From contig NZ_JXKD01000005.1 of NCBI RefSeq assembly GCF_001885765.1, positions 4,939-68,938 on the forward strand: DNA of 64,000 bases, written 5' to 3'. The notes below the pieces were generated by a model, which saw only the letters and a program-made list of their open reading frames with translations, did not search any database and was not told the origin of the DNA. Position 1 is the stretch's first letter; each line of letters opens with the position of its first letter. A program made the translations under genes and the position numbers. Below are positions 28,908-41,667 of this stretch, piece after piece. The DNA comes from Enterococcus aquimarinus. GTDB lineage: Bacteria > Bacillota > Bacilli > Lactobacillales > Enterococcaceae.

Positions 28908-29732
28908 TTACTTTTTTCTTTTTTTCTTTGGATTTTGTGCTCTTTCTAAAGCTCTCACACGTTCTCTTTCTTTTCTAGCCATTTCTTCTCGCTCTTTCAT
29001 AATCTTAAAAGGATTATTAATTAAGAGCGTTTGAACGACTTGGAAAGCATTGGAGACAACCCAATATAAAGATAACGCACTTGGTAAATTAACCGCCATC
29101 ACGAAAATCATGATAGGCATAACATAATTCATTACTTTCAAACTCGCATTTGATTCTACTTGACTCATACTTGATAAATAAGTACTAGCAAACGTTAAAA
29201 TAGCTGCTAAAACCGGTAAAATAAAATAAGGATCTGGCTCCCCTAATATTTTTAACCATAAAAAGCTTCCTTCACGCAATTCAGGTACCCGAGAAATCGC
29301 TTGATAAATGGCCATTAAAATTGGCATTTGAACGAGTAATGGTAAACAACCTGCATAAGGATTTACGCCATATTCCGCGTACAATTTTTGTTGTTCTTCA
29401 CGGAATTTTTGTTGCGTTTCAACATCTTTAGACGCATATTGTTGCTGTAATTGTTTAATTTTTGGTTGTAGCTCTTGCGTCTTACGCATACTTTTTGTTT
29501 GGAAATGCATTAATGGTAATAAAATGATACGGATGATAAGCGTAAATAAAATAATTCCGATTCCGCGACTCCCGCCAATCGAAAGTCCTTTGACCGCTTG
29601 AGCAAACAGGTAAACAATTTTTTCCCATACGCCAGTACTCGAAGCCGAAATTTCACTTGTTCCACAAGCAGATAACACCACAACAAAAACGAGCATTGTT
29701 GTCATCAATAATAGTTGCTTTTTTTTCTTCAC
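28908..29732 (-). CDS. yidC: Membrane protein insertase YidC (SpoIIIJ/OxaA1)
   Basis: Inserts membrane proteins with or without SecYEG. 274 residues. It is a lipoprotein: basic start, hydrophobic stretch, then the lipobox LSAC near residues 20-23. Membrane spans follow around 54-75, 130-152, 170-190 and 210-235, and the conserved hydrophilic-groove arginine is probably in TLIIRIILLPLM. The C-terminus is very basic (KKKRKK), as is usual for ribosome contact. It follows rnpA by 21 bases. Confidence 0.96.
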   Translation of the reverse strand: MKKKKQLLLMTTMLVFVVVLSACGTSEISASSTGVWEKIVYLFAQAVKGLSIGGSRGIGIILFTLIIRIILLPLMHFQTKSMRKTQELQPKIKQLQQQYASKDVETQQKFREEQQKLYAEYGVNPYAGCLPLLVQMPILMAIYQAISRVPELREGSFLWLKILGEPDPYFILPVLAAILTFASTYLSSMSQVESNASLKVMNYVMPIMIFVMAVNLPSALSLYWVVSNAFQVVQTLLINNPFKIMKEREEMARKERERVRALERAQNPKKKRKK

Positions 29733-29753
29733 ACGAATAATTCCTTCCTTAAG

Positions 29754-30092
29754 CTATTTCATGACTTTTGCAAGCTTTAATACATGTTTTAAATTCGAGT
29801 ATACTTCTTGAGAGGTTAATGTCGAAACAGATGGCCTAGCAATCACAATAAAATCGAGGTCCGGTTGAATCTCTTCCCGCAACTCAAAAATACTCGCCCG
29901 AATTTTTCTTTTCACATCATTACGTTTTACCGCATTGCCGACTTTCTTTCCAACAGAAATCCCAATTCGAAAATGAGGTTGATTTTCTTTTGGCAGCACA
30001 TAGACGATAAAATTACGATTTGCTGATGATTTTCCCGTCGTAAAAACCTTTTGGAATTCTTTTTCTTTCTTTACTCGGTATGACTTTCTCAT
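29754..30092 (-). CDS. rnpA: Ribonuclease P protein component
   Basis: Protein subunit that assists the RNase P RNA in 5' maturation of tRNA; 112 residues. The basic RNR region is seen as GNAVKRNDVKRKIR, with the N-terminal MRKSYRVKKEKEFQKVF. It lies after rpmH, but a terminator hairpin stands between them, so rnpA expression may depend on partial read-through. Confidence 0.96.
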   Translation of the reverse strand: MRKSYRVKKEKEFQKVFTTGKSSANRNFIVYVLPKENQPHFRIGISVGKKVGNAVKRNDVKRKIRASIFELREEIQPDLDFIVIARPSVSTLTSQEVYSNLKHVLKLAKVMK

Positions 30093-30186
30093 GCCTTTTC
30101 ATCATTTCCTTCTACTTTGATACTCACTTGTCAATCATACCATAATTAAGGAAAAGGTAGGACCTTTTCCTTAAAAAAGTGTATAA

Positions 30187-30209
30187 AAAAAACCACTGTT
30201 TTGCAGTGG
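30187..30209 (-). terminator. Terminator between rpmH and rnpA
   Basis: Minus-strand CCACTG, five bases, CAGTGG, then eight T, directly after the rpmH stop. The six-bp stem is short, so termination may be partial. Confidence 0.8.
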
Positions 30210-30210
30210 C

Positions 30211-30345
30211 TTATGCAGAAAGAACCTTTCTGCCTTTACGACGACGGCTAGCGATCACACGACGGCCGTTTTTAGTACTCATACGTTTACGGAAACCGTG
30301 AACTTTTGAATGTTTACGTTTACTTGGTTGATATGTTCTTTTCAT
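30211..30345 (-). CDS. rpmH: Ribosomal protein bL34
   Basis: A 44-residue, very basic protein ([18 protein letters not shown]..., ending KGRKVLSA), the full standard length of L34 in the large subunit. It was too short for standard ORF calling. RBS AGGTG precedes ATG 30345. The promoter (30399-30428) faces left from the origin region. Confidence 0.98.
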   Translation of the reverse strand: MKRTYQPSKRKHSKVHGFRKRMSTKNGRRVIASRRRKGRKVLSA

Positions 30346-30874
30346 ACTTTTCACCTCCAAAAAGGAATTGCTATCGATACTTTTCGACATACCTTGATAT
30401 TATAACGAACGGAGTAACCTTTTGTCAATAAAAAAATGGATTCTATTGATAGAATACCCTTCTTCAGTTATCCACATACGCTGGGATAGGCGTTCATCAG
30501 CCTGTGCGTGACACAAAAATAGTCTACTAGTTATCCTGGACTTCTTTGGTAGTTATCAACATCTCCACAAGCCTAAATAAGTTATGCACATCCCTGTTTT
30601 TATTTGTGCATAACTATCCAAAAAACTTGTTATACCAGCTTCATTTTTCCCGTTACGCCTGTTAACAACTTTTTACAATCGGTAGTTATGCACAAAAATA
30701 TTGCTTTGTGGAAAAGTAGTTATCTTGCGTGTGTATAACTTTCTTTGGTTTTTTTGCACACTGTGGATACTATGAGAAATTTATTTTTATTTTCTTGTTT
30801 CTGTGGAAAACTTTTGTCATTCATGCTAAATTAGTACTATCTATCTTTATCTAATTCGTACAGGAGGACAAAAT
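30346..30874. other. oriC, upstream DnaA-box cluster
   Basis: The 529-base gap between divergent rpmH and dnaA holds no gene. DnaA boxes matching or close to TTATNCACA lie at 30468 (TTATCCACA), 30553 (TTATCAACA), 30582 and 30686 (TTATGCACA) on plus, and at 30605, 30707, 30730, 30762 and 30802 on minus. The rpmH promoter lies at its left end. It corresponds to the incA/incB part of the bipartite Bacillota origin. Confidence 0.93.
30399..30428 (-). promoter_or_regulatory. rpmH: rpmH promoter
   Basis: On the minus strand perfect TTGACA (30428-30423) and perfect TATAAT (30404-30399) are separated by 18 bases. Confidence 0.85.
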
Positions 30875-32212
30875 ATGCCATCTCTTGAAACAATCTGGAG
30901 AGAATTGCAGGATAGTTATCGCAAAGAGATGAATCCAGTTAGCTATAATACTTGGATTGAACCTGCAAAACCTCTATCCTTTCAAAATAAACAACTCATT
31001 ATTGAAGTACCAACCATGATTCAAAAAAATTACTGGGAAAAAAATCTAGCAAGCAAAATCTTAGAAACCTTCTATATGATGAGTGGGGAAGAAATTCTTC
31101 CCATTTTCGTCACACCAGATGAAGCGGAATCCCTTATGAAAGGGCAGAAAGAAAAACAACCTGAAGTCATCGAAGAAAGCAATCATAGTAAAGCCTTGTT
31201 GAATAATAAGTACACCTTTGATACTTTTGTTATTGGAAAAGGGAACCAAATGGCCCATGCTGCAGCGCTAGTCGTCGCAGAAGATCCGGGTTCCATTTAT
31301 AATCCACTATTTTTCTATGGCGGAGTAGGATTAGGAAAAACGCATTTGATGCACGCGATTGGTCATCAAATGCTGTTAAAACGTCCTCATGCTAAAATTA
31401 AATATGTCAGTAGTGAGAATTTTACCAATGATTTTATTACTTCGATTCAAAAAAATCGCATGGAAGAATTCCGTAATGAATACCGTACCGTCGATTTATT
31501 ATTAGTCGATGATATTCAATTCTTGGTCAACAAAGAAGGAACTCAAGAAGAATTCTTTAATACGTTTGAAGAACTTTATCGTAACAACAAGCAAATTGTC
31601 TTAACGAGTGATCGTTTACCTAATGAAATCCCTACACTTCCTCAACGACTCGTTTCACGTTTTGCCTGGGGCTTATCGGTTGACATCACGCCACCTGATT
31701 TAGAAACAAGAACCGCTATTTTAAGAAAAAAAGCCGAAGCAGAGAACCTAGAAATCCCTGATGATACATTGAGTTACATTGCGGGACAAATTGATTCAAA
31801 TATTCGTGAATTAGAAGGAGCATTAGTGCGTGTTCAAGCCTTTGCAGCCATTCAAAGTGTTGATATTACAACAAGTCTAGCCGCAGAAGCCTTAAAAGCA
31901 CTCAAATCAAGTCAACATTTAAGTCAAGTTTCGATTTTAAAAATTCAAGAAGATGTTGCCAAATATTATCATCTTCAAATTAAAGATTTAAAAGGCAAAA
32001 AACGGGTTAAAAATATCGTTGTTCCAAGACAAATTGCCATGTATCTCTCAAGAGAACTCACTGATAATTCTTTACCTAAAATTGGGGCAGAATTTGGTGG
32101 CAAAGATCATACAACGGTGATTCATGCGCATGAAAAAATTCAACGCTTGATGAAACAAGACCTCACGATTCAAAATGAGATTGCAGAAATCAAAGAAATC
32201 ATTTTTAGCTAA
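30875..32212 (+). CDS. dnaA: Chromosomal replication initiator DnaA
   Basis: Binds DnaA boxes and melts the origin. 445 residues, normal length. Domain I (about 1-85) begins MPSLETIWRELQDSYRKEM; domain II is a short linker. The AAA+ domain has Walker A GGVGLGKTHL and Walker B LLVDDIQFL. Domain IV ends with the DnaA-box-reading signature GGKDHTTVIHA. RBS AGGAGG. It is flanked by DnaA-box clusters on both sides, so autoregulation is expected. Confidence 0.99.
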   Translation: MPSLETIWRELQDSYRKEMNPVSYNTWIEPAKPLSFQNKQLIIEVPTMIQKNYWEKNLASKILETFYMMSGEEILPIFVTPDEAESLMKGQKEKQPEVIEESNHSKALLNNKYTFDTFVIGKGNQMAHAAALVVAEDPGSIYNPLFFYGGVGLGKTHLMHAIGHQMLLKRPHAKIKYVSSENFTNDFITSIQKNRMEEFRNEYRTVDLLLVDDIQFLVNKEGTQEEFFNTFEELYRNNKQIVLTSDRLPNEIPTLPQRLVSRFAWGLSVDITPPDLETRTAILRKKAEAENLEIPDDTLSYIAGQIDSNIRELEGALVRVQAFAAIQSVDITTSLAAEALKALKSSQHLSQVSILKIQEDVAKYYHLQIKDLKGKKRVKNIVVPRQIAMYLSRELTDNSLPKIGAEFGGKDHTTVIHAHEKIQRLMKQDLTIQNEIAEIKEIIFS

Positions 32213-32372
32213 TGTGAATAACTCTACTAAATGAGACAAAGTTTTCCACACCTTATGCACAGGTGGAAAACTTTGTCTCCCTAGTCTAATCGGATGTTAT
32301 CCACAATATTCACTGACCTACTACTACTACTAATTTTTTATTACTAATATATAACTAAAAGGAGATACCATC
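32213..32372. other. oriC, downstream unwinding region (incC-like) with DnaA-trio
   Basis: Between dnaA and dnaN lie DnaA boxes at 32242 (TTTTCCACA), 32253 (TTATGCACA) and 32297 (TTATCCACA). A CTA-repeat, the DnaA-trio (32318-32333), follows, then an AT-rich stretch to about 32360. The order box, trio, AT-rich tract matches the basal unwinding system known from Bacillus subtilis. Strand opening is expected at about 32320-32360. Confidence 0.92.
32233..32279. repeat. Perfect 17-bp inverted repeat with DnaA boxes in arm and loop
   Basis: GAGACAAAGTTTTCCAC (32233-32249) and its exact complement (32263-32279) are separated by 13 bases. The loop contains a TTATGCACA DnaA box and the left arm carries most of TTTTCCACA. 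No T-run follows, though it could still end dnaA transcripts. Confidence 0.9.
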
Positions 32373-33503
32373 ATGAAACTTACGATTCATCGAGGAACGT
32401 TTATTCAAGAGTTACAAACCGTACAACGAGCGATCGCTGCTAAAACAACAATTAATATCCTAACAGGAGTTAAAATTGATTTAAGTCATCAAGGACTTAC
32501 GTTAACTGGAAGTAATGCTGAAATTTCTATTGAATCTTTTTTAAGTGTTGAAAATGAACAAGCACAAATGAAAATTGAAGAAGTCGGTTCAATCGTTTTA
32601 CAAGCGCGTTTCTTTAGTGAAATTATTCGTCGTTTACCTGAAGATGAATTTACCTTAGAAGTAATTGAACAAAATCAAGTTGAAATTACATCTGGTAAAG
32701 CAAACTTTACAGTAAATGGTTTAGATGCCGATAATTATCCACATTTACCAGTCATTGATACGCAAAACCAAATTCAAATTCCCGTACACGTCTTAAATAA
32801 ACTTATTAGTGAAACAGTTTTTTCAGTTTCGCAACATGAAAGTCGCCCTATTTTAACAGGTGTTCATTTTGTCTTAAGCAATCAAACATTACTAGCTGTT
32901 GCAACCGACTCACATCGTTTAAGTCAACGAAAAATTCCGCTAGAAAATACGAACGATGCTTTTGATATTGTGATTCCTGGAAAAAGTTTAACCGAACTTT
33001 CACGTTCACTCACGGATGAGGAAGAAGTCATTACAATTCGTATTATGGATAACCAAGTATTATTTGAAACGAAAACAATGAAATTTTATTCCCGATTATT
33101 AGAAGGAGCTTATCCTGATACGAATCGCTTGATCCCAACGAACTTTAATACAGTCATTGAATTTGAAGGCAAAGAATTTTTATCGGCCATTGATCGGGCA
33201 TCTTTATTGTCACATGAAGGTCGCAATAACATTGTTCGTCTCCATATTGCAAGCGATGGTGTCATTTTATATGGAAATTCACCGGAAATCGGTAAGGTAG
33301 AAGAAAGTCTCAATTATAATCATGTTTCAGGAGAACCATTAGATATTTCTTTCAATCCAGACTATATGAAGGCTGCTTTACGAGCATTTGGCGATACGAC
33401 GATTAAAATCCAATTTATTTCAGCGATCCGTCCATTTATTTTAGAACCGTCTGAAGGTCAAGGCGAATTTGTCCAATTAATTACACCAGTTCGCACGAAT
33501 TAA
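32373..33503 (+). CDS. dnaN: DNA polymerase III beta sliding clamp
   Basis: Ring-forming processivity clamp of 376 residues, made of three similar domains (about 1-125, 126-250, 251-376). The start MKLTIHRGTFIQELQTVQRAI and the C-terminal hydrophobic pocket region ending IRPFILEPSEGQGEFVQLITPVRTN are typical. RBS AAGGAGA. It is followed by a strong terminator, so it is separate from the yaaA-recF-gyrBA operon. Confidence 0.99.
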   Translation: MKLTIHRGTFIQELQTVQRAIAAKTTINILTGVKIDLSHQGLTLTGSNAEISIESFLSVENEQAQMKIEEVGSIVLQARFFSEIIRRLPEDEFTLEVIEQNQVEITSGKANFTVNGLDADNYPHLPVIDTQNQIQIPVHVLNKLISETVFSVSQHESRPILTGVHFVLSNQTLLAVATDSHRLSQRKIPLENTNDAFDIVIPGKSLTELSRSLTDEEEVITIRIMDNQVLFETKTMKFYSRLLEGAYPDTNRLIPTNFNTVIEFEGKEFLSAIDRASLLSHEGRNNIVRLHIASDGVILYGNSPEIGKVEESLNYNHVSGEPLDISFNPDYMKAALRAFGDTTIKIQFISAIRPFILEPSEGQGEFVQLITPVRTN

Positions 33504-33552
33504 GAGTTATTTTCAAGGTTCTAGAAAATTTTTGAAACAGCAACTGAAAATG

Positions 33553-33588
33553 AAAAAACGGCTTAAAATCGATTTTAAGCCGTTTTTT
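33553..33588. terminator. Terminator of dnaN
   Basis: Perfect 18-bp stem (33553-33570 with 33571-33588) with a T-run after it and an A-run before it. Confidence 0.92.
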
Positions 33589-33653
33589 CGTTTTTTAATG
33601 AATTTCTCTAAAAGAATCTAAAGTTGCTAAAAAGCATATTTAACAGGCGAAAT

Positions 33654-33682
33654 TTGTTTTATTTCCATTTTAGGAGTATAAT
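33654..33682 (+). promoter_or_regulatory. Promoter of yaaA-recF-gyrB-gyrA
   Basis: TTGTTT (33654-33659) and perfect TATAAT (33677-33682) are separated by 17 bases, about 35 bases before yaaA. Confidence 0.65.
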
Positions 33683-33718
33683 AGAATCATGTACTCCGTA
33701 GAGAATTGAGGGTTAATA

Positions 33719-33944
33719 ATGAAAATGAATATCTTTTTAAAAACCGAATATATGACACTTACGCAAATGCTGAAAGAAGCCAATATCATTAGCAGCGGTG
33801 GGCAAGGAAAATGGTACTTAGCTGAAAATACTGTTTTTGTCGATGGAGAGCCTGAGAATCGTCGAGGTCGAAAATTATATGCAGGCATGACAGTTGAGAT
33901 ACCTGGAGAGGGTATATTTTTTATGAAACAATACGGTCAAAACG

Positions 33945-33958
<14 letters not shown>
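33719..33958 (+). CDS. yaaA: S4-domain RNA-binding protein YaaA
   Basis: A 79-residue S4-like protein conserved between dnaN and recF. The S4 fold is seen in YMTLTQMLKEANIISSGGQGKWYLAENTVFVDGEPENRRGRKLYAGMTV. It is proposed to act in ribosome assembly. RBS GAGGG, six bases before the ATG. It overlaps recF by 14 bases. Confidence 0.94.
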
Positions 33959-37015
<3,057 letters not shown>

Positions 37016-37036
37016 TGAATCGAGGAGGAAAGAGTT

Positions 37037-39514
37037 TTGGAAGATAATCAAAAAAATGTTCAGGAAATTAATCTAACAAGTGAAATGAAAGAATCCTTCA
37101 TCGATTATGCCATGAGTGTTATTGTTTCTCGTGCCTTACCGGATGTCCGAGACGGTTTAAAACCTGTGCATCGTCGTATTTTATACGGTATGCATGAACT
37201 AGGCGTAACGCCTGATAAGCCTCATAAAAAGTCTGCCCGGATTGTGGGAGACGTTATGGGGAAATATCATCCCCATGGTGATAGTGCGATTTATGAATCG
37301 ATGGTTCGGATGGCGCAACCGTTTAGTTACCGCTACATGTTAGTGGATGGACACGGAAACTTTGGTTCAGTTGATGGAGACGGCGCGGCTGCGATGCGTT
37401 ACACCGAAGCGCGGATGAGTAAATTAGCGCTTGAAATGTTGCGTGATATCAACAAAAAAACGGTCGACTTTAAGAGTAACTATGATGATTCCGAGCGTGA
37501 ACCAGAAGTTTTACCCGCTCGTTTTCCCAATCTTTTAGTTAACGGTACAACGGGAATTGCCGTAGGAATGGCAACTAATATTCCGCCGCACAACTTGAAT
37601 GAAGTGATTGCAGCGATTGATGTCTTAATGGCTAACCCGGATGCTACGACAGCTGAAATCATGGAAGTATTACCTGGGCCAGATTTTCCAACAGCAGGTC
37701 TTGTCATGGGGAAATCAGGAATTCGTCGCGCTTATGAAACCGGTCGTGGATCCATTATTATTCGTGCGAAAGTGGATATTATCGAAAAAGCGAATGGTCG
37801 TGAACGAATTTTAGTGACGGAATTACCTTACATGGTGAATAAGGCTAAATTAATCGAACGGATTTCGGAATTACACCGGGAGAAACGTATCGAAGGTATC
37901 ACGGATTTAAGAGACGAGTCTTCAAGAGAAGGTATGCGGATTGTCATTGATGTTCGTCGCGATGTGAGTGCTTCCGTTATTTTAAATAATTTATATAAAA
38001 TGACTTCGTTACAAACATCATTTGGTTTTAATATGTTAGCAATCGAAAATGGTGTTCCGAAAGTCTTAAGTGTCAAACGGATTTTAGAAAATTATATTGA
38101 ACACCAAAAAGAAGTCGTGACTCGCCGAACTGCTTTTGATAAACAACGTGCAGAAGATAAGGCTCATATTTTGGAAGCTTTACGTATTGCTTTAGACCAT
38201 ATCGATGAGATTATTGCGATCATTCGTGGTTCGAATACCGATGCGATTGCAAAGGAAACTTTAATTACCCGTTTTTCATTCTCAGATCGTCAAGCCCAAG
38301 CGATTTTAGACATGCGTTTGCGTCGTTTAACAGGCTTAGAACGGGATAAAATTGAAAATGAATACCAAGAATTATTATTATTAATTGCTGATTTAGCCGA
38401 TATTTTAGCGAAACCAGAACGGGTACTTGAAATCATTCAAACCGAACTTCATGAAGTTGGTGAGCGTTTCGGCGATGCTCGTCGAACGGAGCTACTCGTA
38501 GGAGAAGTCTTGAGTCTAGAAGATGAGGATTTAATTGAAGAAGAAGAAATCGTGATTACGTTAACGAACAACGGCTATATTAAACGTGTAGCCAATACGG
38601 AATTCCGAGCACAGCGTCGGGGTGGTCGTGGCGTCCAAGGAATGGGTGTTCACGAAGAAGATTATGTTCAAACCTTAATTTCTTGCTCCACACACGATAC
38701 GCTCTTATTCTTTACGAATGCAGGGAAGGTTTATCGAGCAAAAGGATATGAAATTCCAGAATATGGTCGGATGGCAAAAGGAATTCCAGTCATCAACTTA
38801 TTAGGAATTGACTCCAACGAGCAAATCCAAACAATCGTTCCTGTAACAAAAGAAGACCAAGCTGGGACAGGGTACTTATTCTTTACAACACGTCTAGGTG
38901 TGGTCAAACGGACTTCTGTTACCGCGTTTGCGAATATTCGCAGTAACGGACTGATTGCCATTGGTCTTAAAGAAGACGATGAATTAGTCAACGTTTTGAA
39001 AACAACCGGCTCAGATGTGATGATCATCGGAACGCATACAGGCTATAGTGTGACTTTCCAAGAAGAAGCTGTAAGGGATATGGGGAGGACGGCAGCAGGC
39101 GTGCGTGGTGTGCGTTTAAGAGCGGATGACTATGTGATTGGTGCTGCGATTATCCGAGAAGGGGACGAAGTCCTAGTAATTACCGAAAATGGCTATGGTA
39201 AGCGGACGTTAGGTTCAGCTTATCCGATTAAAGGTCGTGGTGGTAAAGGAATCAAGACCGCTAATATCACTGAAAAAAATGGTCCATTAGCAGGTTTAAC
39301 GACGGTTTCAGGGAAAGAAGATATTTTATTAATTACCGATAAAGGGATTATGATTCGTTTCCATGCAGCTTCTGTTTCACAAACAGGACGTGCGACATTA
39401 GGTGTTCGTCTAATTAAGATGGAAGACGATGCGAAAGTCATTACTATGGCGACGGTTGAAAGTGAACCCGAAGTTGTGGTAGAAGTAGAGGAAAATCCAA
39501 TTGTCGAAGAATAA
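37037..39514 (+). CDS. gyrA: DNA gyrase subunit A
   Basis: Breakage-reunion subunit of gyrase, 825 residues, starting at TTG 37037 after GAGGAGG. The catalytic Tyr122 is in [11 protein letters not shown]. The quinolone-determining region reads [11 protein letters not shown] with Ser83 and Glu87, the usual susceptible state in enterococci. The C-terminal beta-pinwheel (from about residue 505) has the GyrA box [10 protein letters not shown]. The tail is acidic. A strong terminator follows. Confidence 0.99.
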   Translation: MEDNQKNVQEINLTSEMKESFIDYAMSVIVSRALPDVRDGLKPVHRRILYGMHELGVTPDKPHKKSARIVGDVMGKYHPHGDSAIYESMVRMAQPFSYRYMLVDGHGNFGSVDGDGAAAMRYTEARMSKLALEMLRDINKKTVDFKSNYDDSEREPEVLPARFPNLLVNGTTGIAVGMATNIPPHNLNEVIAAIDVLMANPDATTAEIMEVLPGPDFPTAGLVMGKSGIRRAYETGRGSIIIRAKVDIIEKANGRERILVTELPYMVNKAKLIERISELHREKRIEGITDLRDESSREGMRIVIDVRRDVSASVILNNLYKMTSLQTSFGFNMLAIENGVPKVLSVKRILENYIEHQKEVVTRRTAFDKQRAEDKAHILEALRIALDHIDEIIAIIRGSNTDAIAKETLITRFSFSDRQAQAILDMRLRRLTGLERDKIENEYQELLLLIADLADILAKPERVLEIIQTELHEVGERFGDARRTELLVGEVLSLEDEDLIEEEEIVITLTNNGYIKRVANTEFRAQRRGGRGVQGMGVHEEDYVQTLISCSTHDTLLFFTNAGKVYRAKGYEIPEYGRMAKGIPVINLLGIDSNEQIQTIVPVTKEDQAGTGYLFFTTRLGVVKRTSVTAFANIRSNGLIAIGLKEDDELVNVLKTTGSDVMIIGTHTGYSVTFQEEAVRDMGRTAAGVRGVRLRADDYVIGAAIIREGDEVLVITENGYGKRTLGSAYPIKGRGGKGIKTANITEKNGPLAGLTTVSGKEDILLITDKGIMIRFHAASVSQTGRATLGVRLIKMEDDAKVITMATVESEPEVVVEVEENPIVEE

Positions 39515-39523
39515 ATGATAGCA

Positions 39524-39562
39524 AAAAATTTCTCATTCACGTCCGAATGAGAAATTTTTGCT
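39524..39562. terminator. Terminator of gyrA
   Basis: Perfect stem of AAAAATTTCTCATTC with GAATGAGAAATTTTT (39524-39538 with 39545-39559), with A/T-runs at each end. Confidence 0.9.
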
Positions 39563-39622
39563 TTGATTTAGCGTAAATTAGCTATAATGACAATTATTTT
39601 CGAGGGATATCAGTTGAAACAC

Positions 39623-39651
39623 TTGCATATGGCAAAACAAACGTGTATAAT
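39623..39651 (+). promoter_or_regulatory. rpsF-ssb-rpsR promoter
   Basis: TTGCAT (39623-39628) and perfect TATAAT (39646-39651) are separated by 17 bases. The leader of about 75 nt could hold the S6:S18 autoregulatory hairpin known from this operon; I could not fold it with certainty. Confidence 0.75.
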
Positions 39652-39734
39652 TATTTTCCGTGAGTAGTCATTTATGACCACTTTCTCTGCTCTTTCAAAA
39701 AGAAGGAGCCTAAGTCCATAGGGAGGTGAAATCA

Positions 39735-40034
39735 ATGGAAAATGCGAAATATGAAATCTTATATATTATTCGACCAAACATTGATGAAGAAGCAAAAACT
39801 GTATTAATCGACCGTTTCAATTCAATCTTAACAGATAACGGAGCTGAAGTTATCGAGTCAAAAGATTGGGAAAAACGCCGTCTAGCGTATGAAATTAACG
39901 GATTCCGTGAAGGTATTTATCACATCGTTAAAGTTTCTGCTCCATCAAACGCAAGTGCAATCAATGAATTTGATCGTCTTGCTAAAATCAACGACGATAT
40001 CGTTCGTCACATGATTGTCAGAGAAGAAGCATAA
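39735..40034 (+). CDS. rpsF: Ribosomal protein bS6
   Basis: Small-subunit protein S6, 99 residues from ATG 39735 with RBS GGGAGGTGA. A GTG three codons earlier overlaps the RBS and is rejected. The sequence [22 protein letters not shown] and the C-terminal [18 protein letters not shown] are characteristic. It is first in rpsF-ssb-rpsR. Confidence 0.98.
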   Translation: MENAKYEILYIIRPNIDEEAKTVLIDRFNSILTDNGAEVIESKDWEKRRLAYEINGFREGIYHIVKVSAPSNASAINEFDRLAKINDDIVRHMIVREEA

Positions 40035-40037
40035 AAT

Positions 40038-40053
40038 TGTTTCATGTGAAACA
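40038..40053. promoter_or_regulatory. parS-like site (one mismatch)
   Basis: TGTTTCATGTGAAACA differs from parS at one central base. It lies in the rpsF-ssb gap, about 9 kb right of dnaA and 0.8 kb from a perfect site. Confidence 0.75.
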
Positions 40054-40076
40054 AAACGATGAGAGGATGATCAGTT

Positions 40077-40583
40077 TTGATTAATAATGTTGTATTAGTA
40101 GGTAGATTAACCAAAGACCCTGATTTGCGTTATACTTCAAGCGGCACGGCAGTAGCAACTTTTACTCTTGCAGTAAACCGTAATTTTTCAAGCCAAAATG
40201 GTGAGAAAGAAACAGACTTCATTAATTGTGTGATCTGGCGGAAATCTGCAGAGATTTTAGCGAACTATGCTAAAAAAGGTTCTCTGATTGGTGTAACAGG
40301 TCGTATTCAAACAAGAAATTACGAAAATCAACAAGGTCAAAGAGTCTATGTTACAGAAGTCGTAGCAGAAAACTTCCAGTTATTAGAATCTCGCGCAGCC
40401 AATGAACAACGTCGTTCAGCACATAGTGAAGATTTTAGTCAAAATCAACCGAGCTTTGGGAACAGTAACAATCAAAACCAATCGAATCAAAAAACAACCG
40501 GAATGCCGAATTTTGATCGAGACACATCAGATCCATTTGGTGGCTCGTCAATTGACATTTCAGACGATGATTTACCATTCTAA
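40077..40583 (+). CDS. ssb: Single-stranded DNA-binding protein
   Basis: 168 residues from TTG 40077. The OB fold (about 1-105) starts [20 protein letters not shown]; a Gln/Asn-rich linker follows (about 106-155), and the acidic tip DISDDDLPF recruits partners. It lies between rpsF and rpsR, the standard order in Bacillota. Confidence 0.98.
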   Translation: MINNVVLVGRLTKDPDLRYTSSGTAVATFTLAVNRNFSSQNGEKETDFINCVIWRKSAEILANYAKKGSLIGVTGRIQTRNYENQQGQRVYVTEVVAENFQLLESRAANEQRRSAHSEDFSQNQPSFGNSNNQNQSNQKTTGMPNFDRDTSDPFGGSSIDISDDDLPF

Positions 40584-40607
40584 GAAATTGATAGGAGGGA
40601 AATAAGG

Positions 40608-40847
40608 ATGGCACAACAAAGAAGAGGCGGGCGCAAACGTCGTAAAGTCGACTATCTTGCAGCAAACCATATCGAACATGTCGATTATAAAGACATTGAA
40701 CTATTAAAAAGATTTATTTCTGAGCGTGGAAAAATTTTACCACGTCGTGTAACAGGTACAGGAGCGAAAAACCAACGCAAATTAACTGTTGCAATTAAAC
40801 GTGCACGTATTATGGGATTACTTCCATTCGTAGGCGAAGAAAATTAA
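40608..40847 (+). CDS. rpsR: Ribosomal protein bS18
   Basis: 79 residues, basic, with the [23 protein letters not shown] core of S18, which dimerises with S6. RBS AGGAGGG. It is last in the rpsF operon, closed by the hairpin at 40854. Confidence 0.98.
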   Translation: MAQQRRGGRKRRKVDYLAANHIEHVDYKDIELLKRFISERGKILPRRVTGTGAKNQRKLTVAIKRARIMGLLPFVGEEN

Positions 40848-40853
40848 TCACGA

Positions 40854-40882
40854 AGATCTCACAATAGGTGAGGTCTTTTTTT
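40854..40882 (+). terminator. Terminator of the rpsF operon
   Basis: GATCTCAC, five bases, GTGAGGTC (40855-40862 with 40868-40875; one mismatched pair), then seven or more T running into parS. Confidence 0.88.
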
Positions 40883-40897
40883 GTTTCACGTGAAACA
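40882..40897. promoter_or_regulatory. parS site (perfect)
   Basis: TGTTTCACGTGAAACA, exact consensus, immediately downstream of the rpsR terminator. Confidence 0.95.
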
Positions 40898-41074
40898 AAA
40901 AAAGACAGTATCCCAGAATTCATAAAAATGTGCTAAAATGAATGTATTCTTTCTTTATAAAATAAAAAAGCTAGAAGATATCATTGGTCATCTGACTGAA
41001 AATGGAGAGCTAAATGAAGGTTTTTTCCTTCTGAAATATAAAGTATACATGAATGATAGAATAGGAGCGATAAT

Positions 41075-41527
41075 ATGCGAGTTATTTTTTTAGAAGATGT
41101 TAAAGGAAAAGGCAAAAAAGGGGACGTAAAAGAAGTTCCAACAGGCTATGCGCAAAATTATTTAATTAAAAATAAATTAGCGGTTGAAGCGACAAAAGAA
41201 AGTTTAGCTCAAGTAGCGGGTCAAAATAAAGCAAAAGCGAAACAAGAAGCTGAAATTTTAAAAGAAGCTCAAGTTTTGAAAGAAATGTTAGAAAAAGAAG
41301 GAACGGTTGTTGAAATTAAAGCAAAAGCGGGGGAAGACAGTCGCTTATTTGGTTCAATTCCGTCGAAACAAATTGCCGATGCTTTGCAAAAACAATATCA
41401 AATTAAAATTGATAAACGCAAATTAGATTTAAAACAACCAATTCGTAGTTTAGGTTATACGAAAGTACCAGCTAAATTGCATCATGAAGTAACGGCGATT
41501 ATTAACGTTCATGTGGTACAAGGGTAA
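41075..41527 (+). CDS. rplI: Ribosomal protein bL9
   Basis: Large-subunit protein L9, 150 residues. The N-terminal domain has the signature [21 protein letters not shown] and GYAQNYLI; a long helix connects it to a C-terminal domain ending NVHVVQG. RBS AGGAG. In most relatives gdpP lies directly upstream and overlaps; here only a 227-base spacer with a parS site precedes it. Confidence 0.98.
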   Translation: MRVIFLEDVKGKGKKGDVKEVPTGYAQNYLIKNKLAVEATKESLAQVAGQNKAKAKQEAEILKEAQVLKEMLEKEGTVVEIKAKAGEDSRLFGSIPSKQIADALQKQYQIKIDKRKLDLKQPIRSLGYTKVPAKLHHEVTAIINVHVVQG

Positions 41528-41667
41528 CAATCGACGAGATACGAAGAGGGCGATAAATTTCCTGCTCTTTTAAGGGAATAAAATCGCTTTTTCTTTGTCA
41601 TCCGTATTTATTTGCCGCAATCCTCGACAGTAAAGAAATAGTAGCAAGGAAATTAGGAGAGAAAAGC

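Noticed and set aside
40938-41093. Short open frame of about 50 codons in the rpsR-rplI gap, possible gdpP remnant
   Set aside because: No RBS before its ATG, the start lies in a TGCTAAAAT promoter-like element, it overlaps the rplI start, and the translation shows no gdpP similarity that I recognise.
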